DNA of 64,000 bases, taken from the NCBI RefSeq assembly GCF_005925325.1, contig NZ_SRMP01000001.1, positions 310,001 to 374,000 of the forward strand, read 5' to 3'. The DNA is from Pedobacter helvus (GTDB lineage Bacteria; Bacteroidota; Bacteroidia; Sphingobacteriales; Sphingobacteriaceae). The position numbers and the translations under genes were made by a program. The notes under the pieces are model-generated. The model was given only the letters and a program-made list of their open reading frames with translations, searched no databases and was not told where the DNA came from. This document shows, piece after piece, positions 55,936 through 64,000 of the stretch. Each line of letters begins with the position of its first letter. Position 1 is the first letter of the stretch.

Positions 55936-57120
55936 ATGAGCGACAATAGGTACAACCAACGTGGCGTTTCTGCATCTAAAGAAGATGTACATGCAGCCAT
56001 CAAAAACATCGACAAAGGAATTTTCCCGAAAGCATTCTGCAAAATCATTCCAGACATATTGGGCAACGACCCTAATTTTTGCAATATCATGCATGCCGAT
56101 GGCGCTGGCACCAAATCATCTTTAGCTTATACTTACTGGAAAGAAACAGGTGATGTTTCTGTTTGGAAGGGCATTGCGCAAGATGCCATCATCATGAACA
56201 TTGATGATTTGATTTGCGTTGGTGCTACAGATCAAATTTTGTTGTCTTCTACCATTGGTCGTAATAAAAACCTAATCCCGGGCGAAGTAATTGCAGCCAT
56301 TATTAATGGTACAGAAGAAATTTTAGCTGAATTAAGAGAGCTAGGCATTTCTATTTATTCTACCGGTGGCGAAACTGCCGATGTTGGCGATTTGGTACGT
56401 ACAATCATTGTAGACTCTACTGTTACTTGCCGTATGAAACGCGATGAAGTAATCAGTAACGACAACATTAAAGCAGGCAACGTAGTAGTTGGTTTGGCAT
56501 CTTACGGAAAAGCTACTTACGAAACAGAATATAACGGCGGAATGGGTTCAAACGGCTTAACGTCTGCCCGTCACGATGTTTTTGAGAAAACTGTAGCAAA
56601 CAAATACCCAGAAAGTTTTGACCCAGGTGTACCTTTTGATCTGGTATTTTCTGGTGGAAAGCAATTAACTGATTTAGTTCAAATCAGCGATGATGAAAGC
56701 GTAACTGCTGGTAAATTGGTATTATCGCCAACACGTACTTATGCTCCAGTAATTAAACAGATTTTAGATAAATACCGCAGCCAGATTGATGGTATTGTGC
56801 ATTGCAGCGGTGGCGCACAAACTAAGGTTTTGCATTTCGTAAACGATGATGTACACGTAATTAAAGACAATTTATTTCCAATCCCGCCCCTATTTAAATT
56901 AATACAGGAGCAATCTGGTACTGACTGGAAAGAAATGTACAAAGTATTTAACATGGGACACCGCATGGAACTTTATGTTCCTGCAGAAATTGCGGAAGAC
57001 ATTATTGCGATTTCGAAAAGCTTCAATATCGACGCTCAAATTATTGGCAAAGTTGAAAATGCTGCAAACGGTAAACAAGTGACTATTAAAAGCGAGTTCG
57101 GCGAATTCGTTTACAACTAG
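55936..57120 (+). CDS. purM: Phosphoribosylformylglycinamidine cyclo-ligase (AIR synthase)
   Basis: 394 aa, the longer Bacteroidota form. Closes the imidazole ring of AIR from FGAM. N-terminal MSDNRYNQRGVSASKEDVHA, HADGAGTKSSLAY, AIIMNIDDLICVGA, GGETADVGDLVRT and FNMGHRMELYVPA match the AIRS fold. Uses the product of PurL, coded 13 kb away. A long hairpin follows the stop. Confidence 0.93.
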   Translation: MSDNRYNQRGVSASKEDVHAAIKNIDKGIFPKAFCKIIPDILGNDPNFCNIMHADGAGTKSSLAYTYWKETGDVSVWKGIAQDAIIMNIDDLICVGATDQILLSSTIGRNKNLIPGEVIAAIINGTEEILAELRELGISIYSTGGETADVGDLVRTIIVDSTVTCRMKRDEVISNDNIKAGNVVVGLASYGKATYETEYNGGMGSNGLTSARHDVFEKTVANKYPESFDPGVPFDLVFSGGKQLTDLVQISDDESVTAGKLVLSPTRTYAPVIKQILDKYRSQIDGIVHCSGGAQTKVLHFVNDDVHVIKDNLFPIPPLFKLIQEQSGTDWKEMYKVFNMGHRMELYVPAEIAEDIIAISKSFNIDAQIIGKVENAANGKQVTIKSEFGEFVYN

Positions 57121-57129
57121 ATCATACAA

Positions 57130-57170
57130 ATGCTGATATTTACACGACTACTCGTTGTAAATATCAGCAT
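57130..57170. terminator. Hairpin after purM
   Basis: 15-bp perfect stem (ATGCTGATATTTACA at 57130-57144 with 57156-57170), 11-nt loop, no T run; sits between convergent purM and GH43 genes. Confidence 0.65.
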
Positions 57171-57210
57171 CAATTCTCTTCAATTCCCGAAAAACTAGTT
57201 TCTTACAAAA

Positions 57211-58839
57211 TTATTTTTCTACTCTAAACCAATCGAAATCTGCGTAACCGCTGTCGTTAGTTTGTTGGTCTCTCACTGCAAATAAACCTACTTTAGCACC
57301 GATCCATTTACCTGGAGTTGCTTCAAAAACATTATCTATAGTAGTGAAGGTATTGCCATCTTTACTGTAGCTAAACTCACATTTCGCTCCCTTACTTACT
57401 TTTACTCGTAGATAAACTTCCTTACCATCCAATTTAATCAGTTGTTTTTCATTTTCGACCTTGCCTTTGTCTGCACTTTTACAAACCGAATGAACTAAGT
57501 ATAATCCGTCTTTTTTAGATTTTACAGCTAGATAAGCATAGCTTAAACCGTAAATCGTTAAGCCAACTTTTTCATTTTCTAATTTTGGATTTGGTGTGAA
57601 ACTTACCTTCGTAGTTGCCGTAAATTCTTCTGTAGGAAATTTCTGCATCAAGATATTTGGCACATCCCAAAGGTTTTTAGCGCTATCTGGAATTTTAGCA
57701 GTGTATAATCTCAAACTACCTTTACTAGGATTTAAAAACGACCAAGTAGCTACGGGATTTGCTTGCCATTGCCATTGCAGACCTAAACTAGTTCCGTTAA
57801 ACTCATCACTTTCTGAGGGCGTAAAAATTGCACTTGCTTTAGTTGCCGTAGGCTTTTTATAGGTCAACACAGGTTCTCCAATGCCATCACCATCTTTATC
57901 TAAACCAATTATTGGCCAGTTATCCACCCACTTCATAGGCTGCAAATGCACTACCCTGCCATAAGCATCTTTATCTTGAAAATGCAGGAACCAATCTTCG
58001 CCATTTGGAGTGTTTACCCAAGCGCCTTGGTGTGGTCCATTAATTGGCGATTTACCTTGATCCATCACTACTTTACGTTCGTAAGGCCCATAAACATTTT
58101 TAGAACGAAGTACCAATTGCCAACCCGTAGAAACTCCACCAGCAGGAGCAAAAATATAGTAGTAACCGTTTCGCTTGTAAAATTTAGGCCCTTCTAAAGT
58201 TGGATCTTGATCGTGACCATCAAAAACAATTTTGCCTTCTTCAACTGTTTTATCTCCTGCAGCATTCATTCTTTTCACTACAAGCACACTCTTGATACCT
58301 GCCCTGCTGCCCGCATACCCGTGAGTTAAATACACTTTTCCATCCTCGTCCCAAAGCGGACAAGGATCTATCAGACCTTTTCCTCCTTCTACTAAAACTG
58401 GGTCTGTCCAAGGACCAAGAATGTTTTTAGCTTTAGTTAAATAGATGCCAAAATCTGGATCTGGATAATAGATATAAAACTCGTTGTTATGGTAACGGAT
58501 TGCCGGTGCCCAAACACCATTTCCGTGCTGCGTTTTTGAAAAATGCTCAAACGGAGGTTGGCGTTTCAATGCATGGCCGATCAGTTTCCAGTTCACCAAA
58601 TCAGTAGATTCTAAAATGGGAAGTCCAGGGACAGCATCAAAGCTAGAAGCAATCATGTAAAATTTATCCCCTACTCTAACTGCATCTGGATCTGAATAAT
58701 CGGCATCCAAAACTGGATTTTTATAAGTTCCATTTCCTAAATCAGCTACCCAAACTTTAGAAACATATTCTTTTTGTGCTTGAGTTTCGACGGCAGTTAA
58801 CGAAAGAGCGGCTAATAGTGTTACGAGAGTTTTTTTCAT
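57211..58839 (-). CDS. Glycoside hydrolase family 43 (beta-xylosidase/arabinofuranosidase type)
   Basis: 542 aa. Signal peptide ending TQAQ (residue 22), an N-terminal five-bladed GH43 propeller with catalytic D50 (DADYSDPDAVRV), D158 (GGKGLIDPCPLWDEDG) and E216 (DPTLEGPKF), then a C-terminal concanavalin-like domain from about residue 335. Layout fits GH43 enzymes that trim arabinose or xylose side chains. It is the last gene of the pectin operon; a GH28 relic precedes it. Predicted periplasmic. Confidence 0.9.
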   Translation of the reverse strand: MKKTLVTLLAALSLTAVETQAQKEYVSKVWVADLGNGTYKNPVLDADYSDPDAVRVGDKFYMIASSFDAVPGLPILESTDLVNWKLIGHALKRQPPFEHFSKTQHGNGVWAPAIRYHNNEFYIYYPDPDFGIYLTKAKNILGPWTDPVLVEGGKGLIDPCPLWDEDGKVYLTHGYAGSRAGIKSVLVVKRMNAAGDKTVEEGKIVFDGHDQDPTLEGPKFYKRNGYYYIFAPAGGVSTGWQLVLRSKNVYGPYERKVVMDQGKSPINGPHQGAWVNTPNGEDWFLHFQDKDAYGRVVHLQPMKWVDNWPIIGLDKDGDGIGEPVLTYKKPTATKASAIFTPSESDEFNGTSLGLQWQWQANPVATWSFLNPSKGSLRLYTAKIPDSAKNLWDVPNILMQKFPTEEFTATTKVSFTPNPKLENEKVGLTIYGLSYAYLAVKSKKDGLYLVHSVCKSADKGKVENEKQLIKLDGKEVYLRVKVSKGAKCEFSYSKDGNTFTTIDNVFEATPGKWIGAKVGLFAVRDQQTNDSGYADFDWFRVEK

Positions 58840-58867
58840 TATTATTTGGTTAAATACAAACTTTATT

Positions 58868-59197
58868 TCAAACCTGTGTACTGTGTGCGTTATGAGTTGT
58901 TATTTTTTCAAGTGATGCCACAGAAAGCTTACAACTTTCGAAATCGATATTTTTGATGTTATACAATTCAACTCCCTTCTTCGCCTCAACAGTTACATTA
59001 GTCATTTTACAGCCTCAATAGGCAATTCCGGCAGGTCCCGAATCTTCATTGCAAGCTCTTCATTGGTAATATTAACATTTTTTAATTGAATATTCTTGTA
59101 AACTGGCTGAAGTCATGCAAACGATTGCATAACTTCAGCCAAAAAAGTTTTAGGTTCTTTTGATAAAAAAAGTCAGCAATAAAAAAGATTTCTTCAT
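58868..59197 (-). pseudogene. Relic of a GH28 polygalacturonase-like gene (internal deletion plus frameshift)
   Basis: The 5' end survives as ATG 59197 with a signal-peptide start (MKKSFLLLTFFIK, stop at 59152-59150). A hairpin (59104-59141) marks the junction. Then 59103-59005 reads VYKNIQLKNVNITNEELAMK and IRDLPELPIEAVK before a stop, and the next frame continues MTNVTVEAKKGVELYNIKNI to a stop at 58868-58870. Together these match the C-terminal beta-helix end of GH28 pectinases; adding one A to the A-run at 59005-59008 joins the two. A full gene would be about 1.4 kb, so most is gone. Lies exactly where a GH28 gene would belong in this operon. Confidence 0.72.
59104..59141. repeat. 17-bp hairpin with LacI-type palindrome at its tip
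   Basis: TGGCTGAAGTCATGCAA (59104-59120) pairs with 59125-59141 at 16 of 17 positions, loop ACGA. Its centre, TGCAAACGATTGCA (59117-59130 region), fits the LacI/CcpA-type operator pattern TGNAANCGNTTNCA exactly. Confidence 0.8.
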
Positions 59198-59253
59198 CTC
59201 CGTTAGTATAGTTTTAGTTTATAATTGGTTCATATTCGTCTTTTCAGACTTCA

Positions 59254-59334
59254 CAAACATAAATATGAAACGTTACTAGTAGGTCCAAATTTTGATTAAA
59301 TAGGTACAAATTTTAGCAAACAGCTACAAAGAAC
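59254..59334 (-). promoter_or_regulatory. Promoter with three ~21-bp operator repeats
   Basis: TAGGTCCAAATTTT (59280-59293), TAGGTACAAATTTT (59301-59314, 21 bp later) and a weaker CAGCTACAAA (59321-59330, 20 bp later). A TATGTTTG -7 box (59261-59254, minus strand) lies 18 bp further on and reads toward the GH28 relic and GH43. Evenly phased direct repeats are typical of AraC-type DNA-binding domains, including those of hybrid two-component regulators that control Bacteroidota polysaccharide loci. Confidence 0.6.
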
Positions 59335-59354
59335 TCCTATCAGAACACTATCCG

Positions 59355-60824
59355 TTATTTATATTGCGCCTCCGTAATTGCCTTTACCAAACTGTTAATA
59401 TAAACCTCAATATTGTCGTAACCCGAACTTAAATCTCTTCCGTTAGCGTTAGCCTTATTGGGGTCTAATTTGTTTGCGATCTCCCATTCGTCTGGCATTC
59501 CATCGCCATCCGTATCTTTTAAAACGGTTGTTTGGTTTAACTTTGGCCAACCTCCCACGTCAGTTTGTGAATCGATAATGCCTAATTTCCCCGTTTTAGA
59601 ACCTATGTAAGTATTAGTTCCATTTTTAACTTCCGAAGTTATTCGAGCATCAACGGCATCACGTTTATAGCTCGCACCGCCATAAAGCAATACCATGTCG
59701 TAGGCCTGTAGTGCCGTATGCATTGTAACAGCCGAAGCAGCGAAAGGATTGATCATTTTCGAAGCGTTGAAATTAGCTGTTCCTAATCCGGTACCGGCAT
59801 TTACACCACCGTTCCAATTGTCGTTTGTAACCGTGGTACTATTGGTTACTATATTTCCATTGATGTAAAACTTGCCATAGCCCGGCGAATAAGTAGCGGG
59901 ATTATCTGTTTCCATAGAAATTTGCATAATGCGATTTCTATTTGTAGATGCTGGCCCTGCTTTATAATAGTTGTTAACGATGTTGTATTCGCCATTTTCG
60001 CCACCATAGCTGCTGTTACCGCCCCAATTATAAATAACATTATTACGGTAGTCTACCTTATCTATTCCAAACGCACTGTTTCCTGTGCCCGTTCTGCTAC
60101 CGCCATCAAACCTCGGGTTACGGCTATTGTGATGTGCCAGTAAATTGTGATGAAATGTAGCGCTTGAACCGCCCCAAATTGCACCGTAACCATGATCGTC
60201 CTTTTCGTGGAAAGATTTATTCAAACTCTCTGAAAGTATACACCATTGCATCGTGAAATTCTTATTGGCATAGAATGATGAACATTCATCAATCGACCAG
60301 CTCATAGAGCAATGGTCTATGATTATATTTTCTCTATTTCTGCCCCACAAAGCGTCTTGTTCGTTCTTGGTCAAATCGCCCATGCGAAATCTTATGTAAC
60401 GGATAATCACATTGTTTGCATTTACATTCATTTCATAATTTTGAATAGAAATACCGTCGCCAGGAGCAGTTTGACCAGCAATAGTCACATCACCATTATT
60501 GATTTGCAGCCTACTTTTCAGTTCAATATTTCCAGATACCTCGAAAACGATAATTCGCTTTCCACTTGCAGCAATTGCGTCCCTCAAACTTCCTGCACCA
60601 GCATCATTCAAATTAGTTACTTTAATTACTCTTCCTTCTCTACCGCCAGTAGCTACTTTTCCATAACCCTCCGCTCCAGGAAAAGCAACAGCAGTTTCTT
60701 GAACCTGAACGGGCTTATCCGTTCCAGTATCGGTACCACCGCCAATTGATGGTGCTTCTGATTTTTTAGAACAACTCAATAAGATGAACGCACCAAGCAA
60801 TAGGTTTAAGGATTTTCTTCTCAT
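59355..60824 (-). CDS. Pectate lyase, polysaccharide lyase family 1
   Basis: 489 aa from ATG 60824. Lipoprotein signal with lipobox LLSC (C18), so probably tethered to a membrane. Right-handed beta-helix with ATGGREGRVIKVTNLNDAGA, GKRIIVFEVSG, VTIAGQTAPGDGI, IIDHCSMSWSIDE and HHNLLAHHNSRNPRFDGG, as in PL1 enzymes that cut polygalacturonate by beta-elimination with calcium. The C-terminus has an EF-hand-like DTDGDGMPDEWE calcium motif. The first 11 residues of a longer frame overlap the methylesterase end and are dropped. Confidence 0.92.
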   Translation of the reverse strand: MRRKSLNLLLGAFILLSCSKKSEAPSIGGGTDTGTDKPVQVQETAVAFPGAEGYGKVATGGREGRVIKVTNLNDAGAGSLRDAIAASGKRIIVFEVSGNIELKSRLQINNGDVTIAGQTAPGDGISIQNYEMNVNANNVIIRYIRFRMGDLTKNEQDALWGRNRENIIIDHCSMSWSIDECSSFYANKNFTMQWCILSESLNKSFHEKDDHGYGAIWGGSSATFHHNLLAHHNSRNPRFDGGSRTGTGNSAFGIDKVDYRNNVIYNWGGNSSYGGENGEYNIVNNYYKAGPASTNRNRIMQISMETDNPATYSPGYGKFYINGNIVTNSTTVTNDNWNGGVNAGTGLGTANFNASKMINPFAASAVTMHTALQAYDMVLLYGGASYKRDAVDARITSEVKNGTNTYIGSKTGKLGIIDSQTDVGGWPKLNQTTVLKDTDGDGMPDEWEIANKLDPNKANANGRDLSSGYDNIEVYINSLVKAITEAQYK

Positions 60825-60838
60825 TTGTGTGGGTTTAG

Positions 60839-61789
60839 TTAGTTTCTTGGCAACCATTTACTTCCACCGGAAAAAATGTTTCTCAAGGTGTACTTTTTAA
60901 GTTCCTTTTTGGTAAGCTGATGAGACCAATCTATCCGCTGCTCCTTTACGAAGCCTGGACCAAACGATCCGTATTCTGCGTAATAAGTCTGTTTGTGATT
61001 ATCATTTTTATTCCAAACGCTCCAACCCTGAGGTAAAATATGAGCACCCATTTCGGTATTGATGAACACTGTTTTGGCAAAAGGTCTCCATGGCCTACCT
61101 AAATAGATTTTTTTAAATTCTGGATCTGCGGTCAACTTGCAATCGAAAAATACAAAACCAAAAGCTTGATTTTCTGTAGTAGACGCTGCAGTGATGTAAG
61201 AATTCTTTTTGCTGTGGATGTGGCAACGTTTGAAAACTACAGTTGCAGCACCAAAAATGAAATCTGTAGTTCCTTCAATGTAGCAATCTATATAGTATTG
61301 CCTGCTGGTATCAGCAGATGGAAATAAAGTGTCTTGATTTCCTAAAATTTTACAGTTTCTGATGACTACACGATCTGCTTCAACGTGCAAAGCCACTGCC
61401 TGACCGACAGGACCAGCAGAATTTTCAAAAGTCAGGTTCTCCGCTACAAAATCATTTCCTTGTACCAAAACAGAATGAGAAGTGTAGGTATTTATCGCTC
61501 CTTTTCCAGAGTAATCATCATAGGTGATAATCGTGTTTTCTTTATTTTCACCCACTAATCTAAGTCTTACCTTTTGGGCTGGAACAACCAATTTCTCTTT
61601 GTAAATACCTTTCTTGATGTAGATATTCACCTGTACATCACTGTAATCGCGGACAGCCATCACAGCCTCCTGAATGGTTTTATAATTGCCACTGCCATCC
61701 TGCGCTACAGTAAGTTCCTTTGGATAATCTTGTGCGAAAGAAAATCCGACAGTTGATAATAAGAATAAAAATAGGATTAGCTTTTTCAT
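60839..61789 (-). CDS. Pectin methylesterase (CE8), paralogue 2
   Basis: 316 aa from ATG 61789; signal peptide ends SFAQ (residue 20). CE8 catalytic residues: Q130 (GPVGQAVAL), Q152-D153 (GNQDTLF), D176 (GTTDFIFG) and R232 (YLGRPWRP). Removes methyl groups from homogalacturonan, giving substrate for the PL1 lyase. 14 bp before the PL1 gene. A short upstream Met (61804) is not favoured. Confidence 0.95.
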   Translation of the reverse strand: MKKLILFLFLLSTVGFSFAQDYPKELTVAQDGSGNYKTIQEAVMAVRDYSDVQVNIYIKKGIYKEKLVVPAQKVRLRLVGENKENTIITYDDYSGKGAINTYTSHSVLVQGNDFVAENLTFENSAGPVGQAVALHVEADRVVIRNCKILGNQDTLFPSADTSRQYYIDCYIEGTTDFIFGAATVVFKRCHIHSKKNSYITAASTTENQAFGFVFFDCKLTADPEFKKIYLGRPWRPFAKTVFINTEMGAHILPQGWSVWNKNDNHKQTYYAEYGSFGPGFVKEQRIDWSHQLTKKELKKYTLRNIFSGGSKWLPRN

Positions 61790-61876
61790 TTTATTTTGAA
61801 CCATTTAAGGCATATAAGTACAATTACACAATTGGCTTTAGGTACGATTAACCAGATAACCAATTCGACAATTAAT

Positions 61877-62866
61877 CTAATTAGGTTTCCAGCCGTTAAA
61901 AATTTTTTCTAGTGTGTAGTTTTCTTTTACTTCCTTTTCGGTTAATTGATATGACCATTTTACACGAGCCTTATCATTTGCACCCGCACCTTTACTTTTA
62001 TACTCTGCGTAAAAAGTTGTTCGCTCGGCATCTGGCTTATTCCAGTTATGCCATCCCTCTGGTTTAATTTGTTTACCTAAATCGCAGCCAATAAATACAG
62101 TTTTAGCATACGGGCGCCAAGGCCTTCCCAAATAGAATGAATTTTCCGGAGCGTCACCATGAATTTTGCTGTTGATAAACACATAGCCATATTTAGTACT
62201 ATCTGGCGTTGATGGAGCAGTATAGTAGCCAGCACTTTTCCCAAAAATTTCGCATTCCTCAAATACCACCGTAGATGAACCGAAAATAAAATCTACCGTT
62301 CCTTCAACATAACATTTATAGTAATATTGGCGACTAGCATAACCGTAGGTATACAAGGTATCTTGGAAACCAAGCATTCTGCAATTAATGAAGCGAGCTT
62401 TATCGCCAGCTACAAACAAAGCTACAGCTTGTCCTACTGGCCCTGCAGAATTTTGGAAAGTAATATTTTCTGCAGTGAATTGAGGTCCGTAAACATAGAA
62501 ACTAGCAGAACCTGAAGTTCCTTTTTCTTCACCGAAGATATTTTTCTTCTGTGCCCAATCGTCGTAAGTTAAAATAGTTTTCTCTACACTTTCGCCAATT
62601 ATAGTAACCATTTGCTTAGACGCAGATAGGTTCAATTTTTCTTTGTAGGTTCCATTTTTGATAAAGATGGTAGTGGTTACTTTTCTAAAATCGGGAACAG
62701 CATTTAGTGCTTCTTGCACAGTTTTAAAGTTTCCCGAACCATCTTGTGCTACTACGAAATCGTATTTAGTATCGAGATTTGAGTATCGATTATCAAGACT
62801 AGATGCATTAACTAAGAAAGAATTCAACAATAAAGCAATTAAACAATTCAACAATATCCTTTTCAT
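61877..62866 (-). CDS. Pectin methylesterase (CE8), paralogue 1
   Basis: 329 aa with signal peptide (ends VNAS, about residue 22). Catalytic set: Q146 (GPVGQAVAL), Q168-D169 (GFQDTLY), D192 (GTVDFIFG), R248 (YLGRPWRP). About half the length differs from the second CE8, so this is an old duplication or separate subfamilies. Residues 22-33 (SSLDNRYSNLDT) are encoded by a TATCGA-rich repeat-like stretch. Overlaps the operon closely (1-bp gap to CE12). Confidence 0.95.
   Translation of the reverse strand: MKRILLNCLIALLLNSFLVNASSLDNRYSNLDTKYDFVVAQDGSGNFKTVQEALNAVPDFRKVTTTIFIKNGTYKEKLNLSASKQMVTIIGESVEKTILTYDDWAQKKNIFGEEKGTSGSASFYVYGPQFTAENITFQNSAGPVGQAVALFVAGDKARFINCRMLGFQDTLYTYGYASRQYYYKCYVEGTVDFIFGSSTVVFEECEIFGKSAGYYTAPSTPDSTKYGYVFINSKIHGDAPENSFYLGRPWRPYAKTVFIGCDLGKQIKPEGWHNWNKPDAERTTFYAEYKSKGAGANDKARVKWSYQLTEKEVKENYTLEKIFNGWKPN
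62768..62803. repeat. TAGTATCGAGATTTGAGTATCGA-type repeat inside the CE8 gene
   Basis: Imperfect TATCGA/GAGTATCGA units like the spacer repeat at 37714-37750, here within a coding sequence between the signal peptide and the catalytic domain, in frame. Confidence 0.5.
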
Positions 62867-62867
62867 T

Positions 62868-63644
62868 CTATAAACCTTTCATTGCGTTAAACACCAATTG
62901 AGCTACCGCTTCGGCGCCAGCTTTTTGAAAGTGTGTATTATCTTTTTGTCCGTCTGGATAAGCTTTGTATAAACCTTTATCAAAATTCATGAAGTAATTT
63001 TTCGTAACATACTCTTGTCCTTTGGCTGTAAAAGCATCGATAGAAAGTTGCGTTAAATCAATCAGTTTTACATTTAATTCCTTTGCAATTTCTTTTACTG
63101 CATTCGGATATTCACCATGTACGTTCGTCAATTTTCCATCTTTCCAAGGATAATTTCTATTTACCGGAGTTAGCAAAATTGGAGTTGCTCCTTTTTCTTT
63201 AGTTTGGTTAACATACAAACGTAAAAACTCTTTATAACCTTCAATATTTACGTAACGCTCAGTTTTGTCTACCGCAGCATCATTATGACCAAATTGGATC
63301 ATTACCAGATCGCCCTTTTTCAAACGCTCGTAAACCTCTCTCCATCTTCCCTCTTGAAAAAATGTTCTTGTACTTCTTCCACCTTTTGCCCTGTCATCCA
63401 CAATTACACTATCAGTTTTGATTAGGTTTTTAACTTCTCTTATGCTAGATTGATTAAAAAACGGCTGAAAAGCTTGTCCCCAACCAAACAATGGGTGTCT
63501 TTTCTCCATATAATCGGGTTCTAACTGATAGTTTGCTACCGTAGAATCTCCAATTAGATAAATGGTTGTTACTTTTTTAAATGGTTTAAATGCGCAAAAC
63601 GCAAATACGAGCAAAAATGCCGCAATTTTAATCTTTCCGTTCAT
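62868..63644 (-). CDS. Rhamnogalacturonan acetylesterase (CE12, SGNH)
   Basis: 258 aa. Signal anchor/peptide at residues 4-20. SGNH blocks: S34 in YLIGDSTVANY, G89 in AKGGRSTRTF, N121 in IQFGHNDAA, and D235-x-x-H238 in KDNTHFQKAG. Removes acetyl groups from rhamnogalacturonan I. One base pair separates it from each neighbour, so it is tightly coupled in the pectin operon. Confidence 0.93.
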   Translation of the reverse strand: MNGKIKIAAFLLVFAFCAFKPFKKVTTIYLIGDSTVANYQLEPDYMEKRHPLFGWGQAFQPFFNQSSIREVKNLIKTDSVIVDDRAKGGRSTRTFFQEGRWREVYERLKKGDLVMIQFGHNDAAVDKTERYVNIEGYKEFLRLYVNQTKEKGATPILLTPVNRNYPWKDGKLTNVHGEYPNAVKEIAKELNVKLIDLTQLSIDAFTAKGQEYVTKNYFMNFDKGLYKAYPDGQKDNTHFQKAGAEAVAQLVFNAMKGL

Positions 63645-63645
63645 T

Positions 63646-64000
63646 TTATTTCTTAAGATATTTAGCTAAACCTAATTTCTGTTCTTTGATACCCTGAGCT
63701 ACCAAAGCAGCGACCTCCTTTGCTCCTTCTACATTCAAATGTGTATTATCTTTTACTCCTTTCGGATAATTTACATGTCCGCTATCTAGGTGATTGAATA
63801 GCTTGATAGAACCTTGCTCACCCAGACCGACCAATAATTTTTGTGTTTTTTGATGCATGTCTATTAAAGGCACTTTCAAAGAGTCTGCTAACTTCCTCAC
63901 CACATCTGGATAACCTTTGTGGGTATCGACAAATACGCCATTCGTAAAACTGCGACGCATAATTGGTGTCAGCAAAACTGGATTTGCTTTTTTCTCTTTA
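63646..64000 (-). CDS. Second CE12-type SGNH acetylesterase (N-terminus beyond window)
   Basis: 118 codons of the C-terminal part visible; the frame stays open to the right edge (ANPVLLTPIMRRSF). Contains the CE12 DxxH pair (KDNTHLNVEGAKEVAALVAQ) and YPDVVRKLADSLKVPLIDMH. A Met at 63975 is internal, not the start. Paralogue of the next gene; ends 1 bp before it. Confidence 0.88.
   Translation of the reverse strand, partial: KEKKANPVLLTPIMRRSFTNGVFVDTHKGYPDVVRKLADSLKVPLIDMHQKTQKLLVGLGEQGSIKLFNHLDSGHVNYPKGVKDNTHLNVEGAKEVAALVAQGIKEQKLGLAKYLKK

Noticed and set aside
61839..61849. Possible fourth TAGGTAC operator between the two CE8 genes
   Set aside because: Only TAGGTAC is shared, in a low-complexity spacer; too weak to call.

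Overview
The window looks like chromosomal DNA of a Bacteroidota member, most likely a soil or freshwater Sphingobacteriaceae of the Pedobacter type (inference). Supporting signs are AT-rich spacers, SusC/RagA and TonB-dependent receptors, a gingipain-fold (C25) protein with a type IX secretion C-terminal domain, a type III glutamine synthetase, DUF2911, and promoter boxes of the Bacteroidota form TAnnTTTG in place of classical -10 boxes. No tRNA, rRNA, CRISPR array or intact insertion sequence was seen.

Layout. 1-2.1 kb: SusC-type receptor cut by the window edge. 2.4-7.3 kb: glycerol catabolism (divergent DeoR-type repressor, then glpD-glpK-glpF) with a (CAAC)14 microsatellite between glpK and glpF. 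7.3-9.6 kb: overlapping operon of a CDF metal exporter, a Nudix hydrolase and a CPBP protease. 9.8-15.8 kb: aspartate aminotransferase, a MacB-type permease, queA, ispD and an erythromycin-esterase-like protein. 16-22 kb: glutamate synthase (gltBD). 22.3-31 kb: SRP RNA, transaldolase-like fsa, cold-shock protein, RNase Z plus a STAS protein, purC, phoH, a SAM hydroxide adenosyltransferase, two small unknowns, serA and serC. 31-39 kb: TonB-dependent receptor, rpe, a nucleotidyltransferase with a small partner, rnhA, DUF2911, fbp, a phosphoesterase, trmN6 and a VOC protein. 39.2-43 kb: purL. 43-52 kb: a surface-glycan and secretion cluster (flippase, acetyltransferase, 1642-residue C25 protein, FemAB-like transferase, polysaccharide deacetylase). 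52-57 kb: tonB, GSIII, purM. 57-64 kb: a pectin-degradation operon (two CE12 esterases, two CE8 methylesterases, PL1 lyase, a decayed GH28 gene, GH43), read leftward and cut by the right edge.

How the genes fit together. Glycerol enters through GlpF, is phosphorylated by GlpK and oxidised by GlpD, with the DeoR protein the probable repressor. Nitrogen enters through GSIII and GltBD; AspC and SerC use the resulting glutamate. PurL, PurM and PurC are three steps of one purine pathway, but the genes are scattered. The pectin genes deacetylate, demethylate and cleave homogalacturonan and rhamnogalacturonan.

Points of most interest: the GH28 deletion relic lying behind a promoter with three ~21-bp operator repeats and a LacI-like palindrome inside a long hairpin; the microsatellite before glpF; the glycan/C25 cluster; the small-protein/nucleotidyltransferase pair inside the rpe operon; and a set of promoter boxes that sit so close to start codons that several transcripts should have almost no leader.
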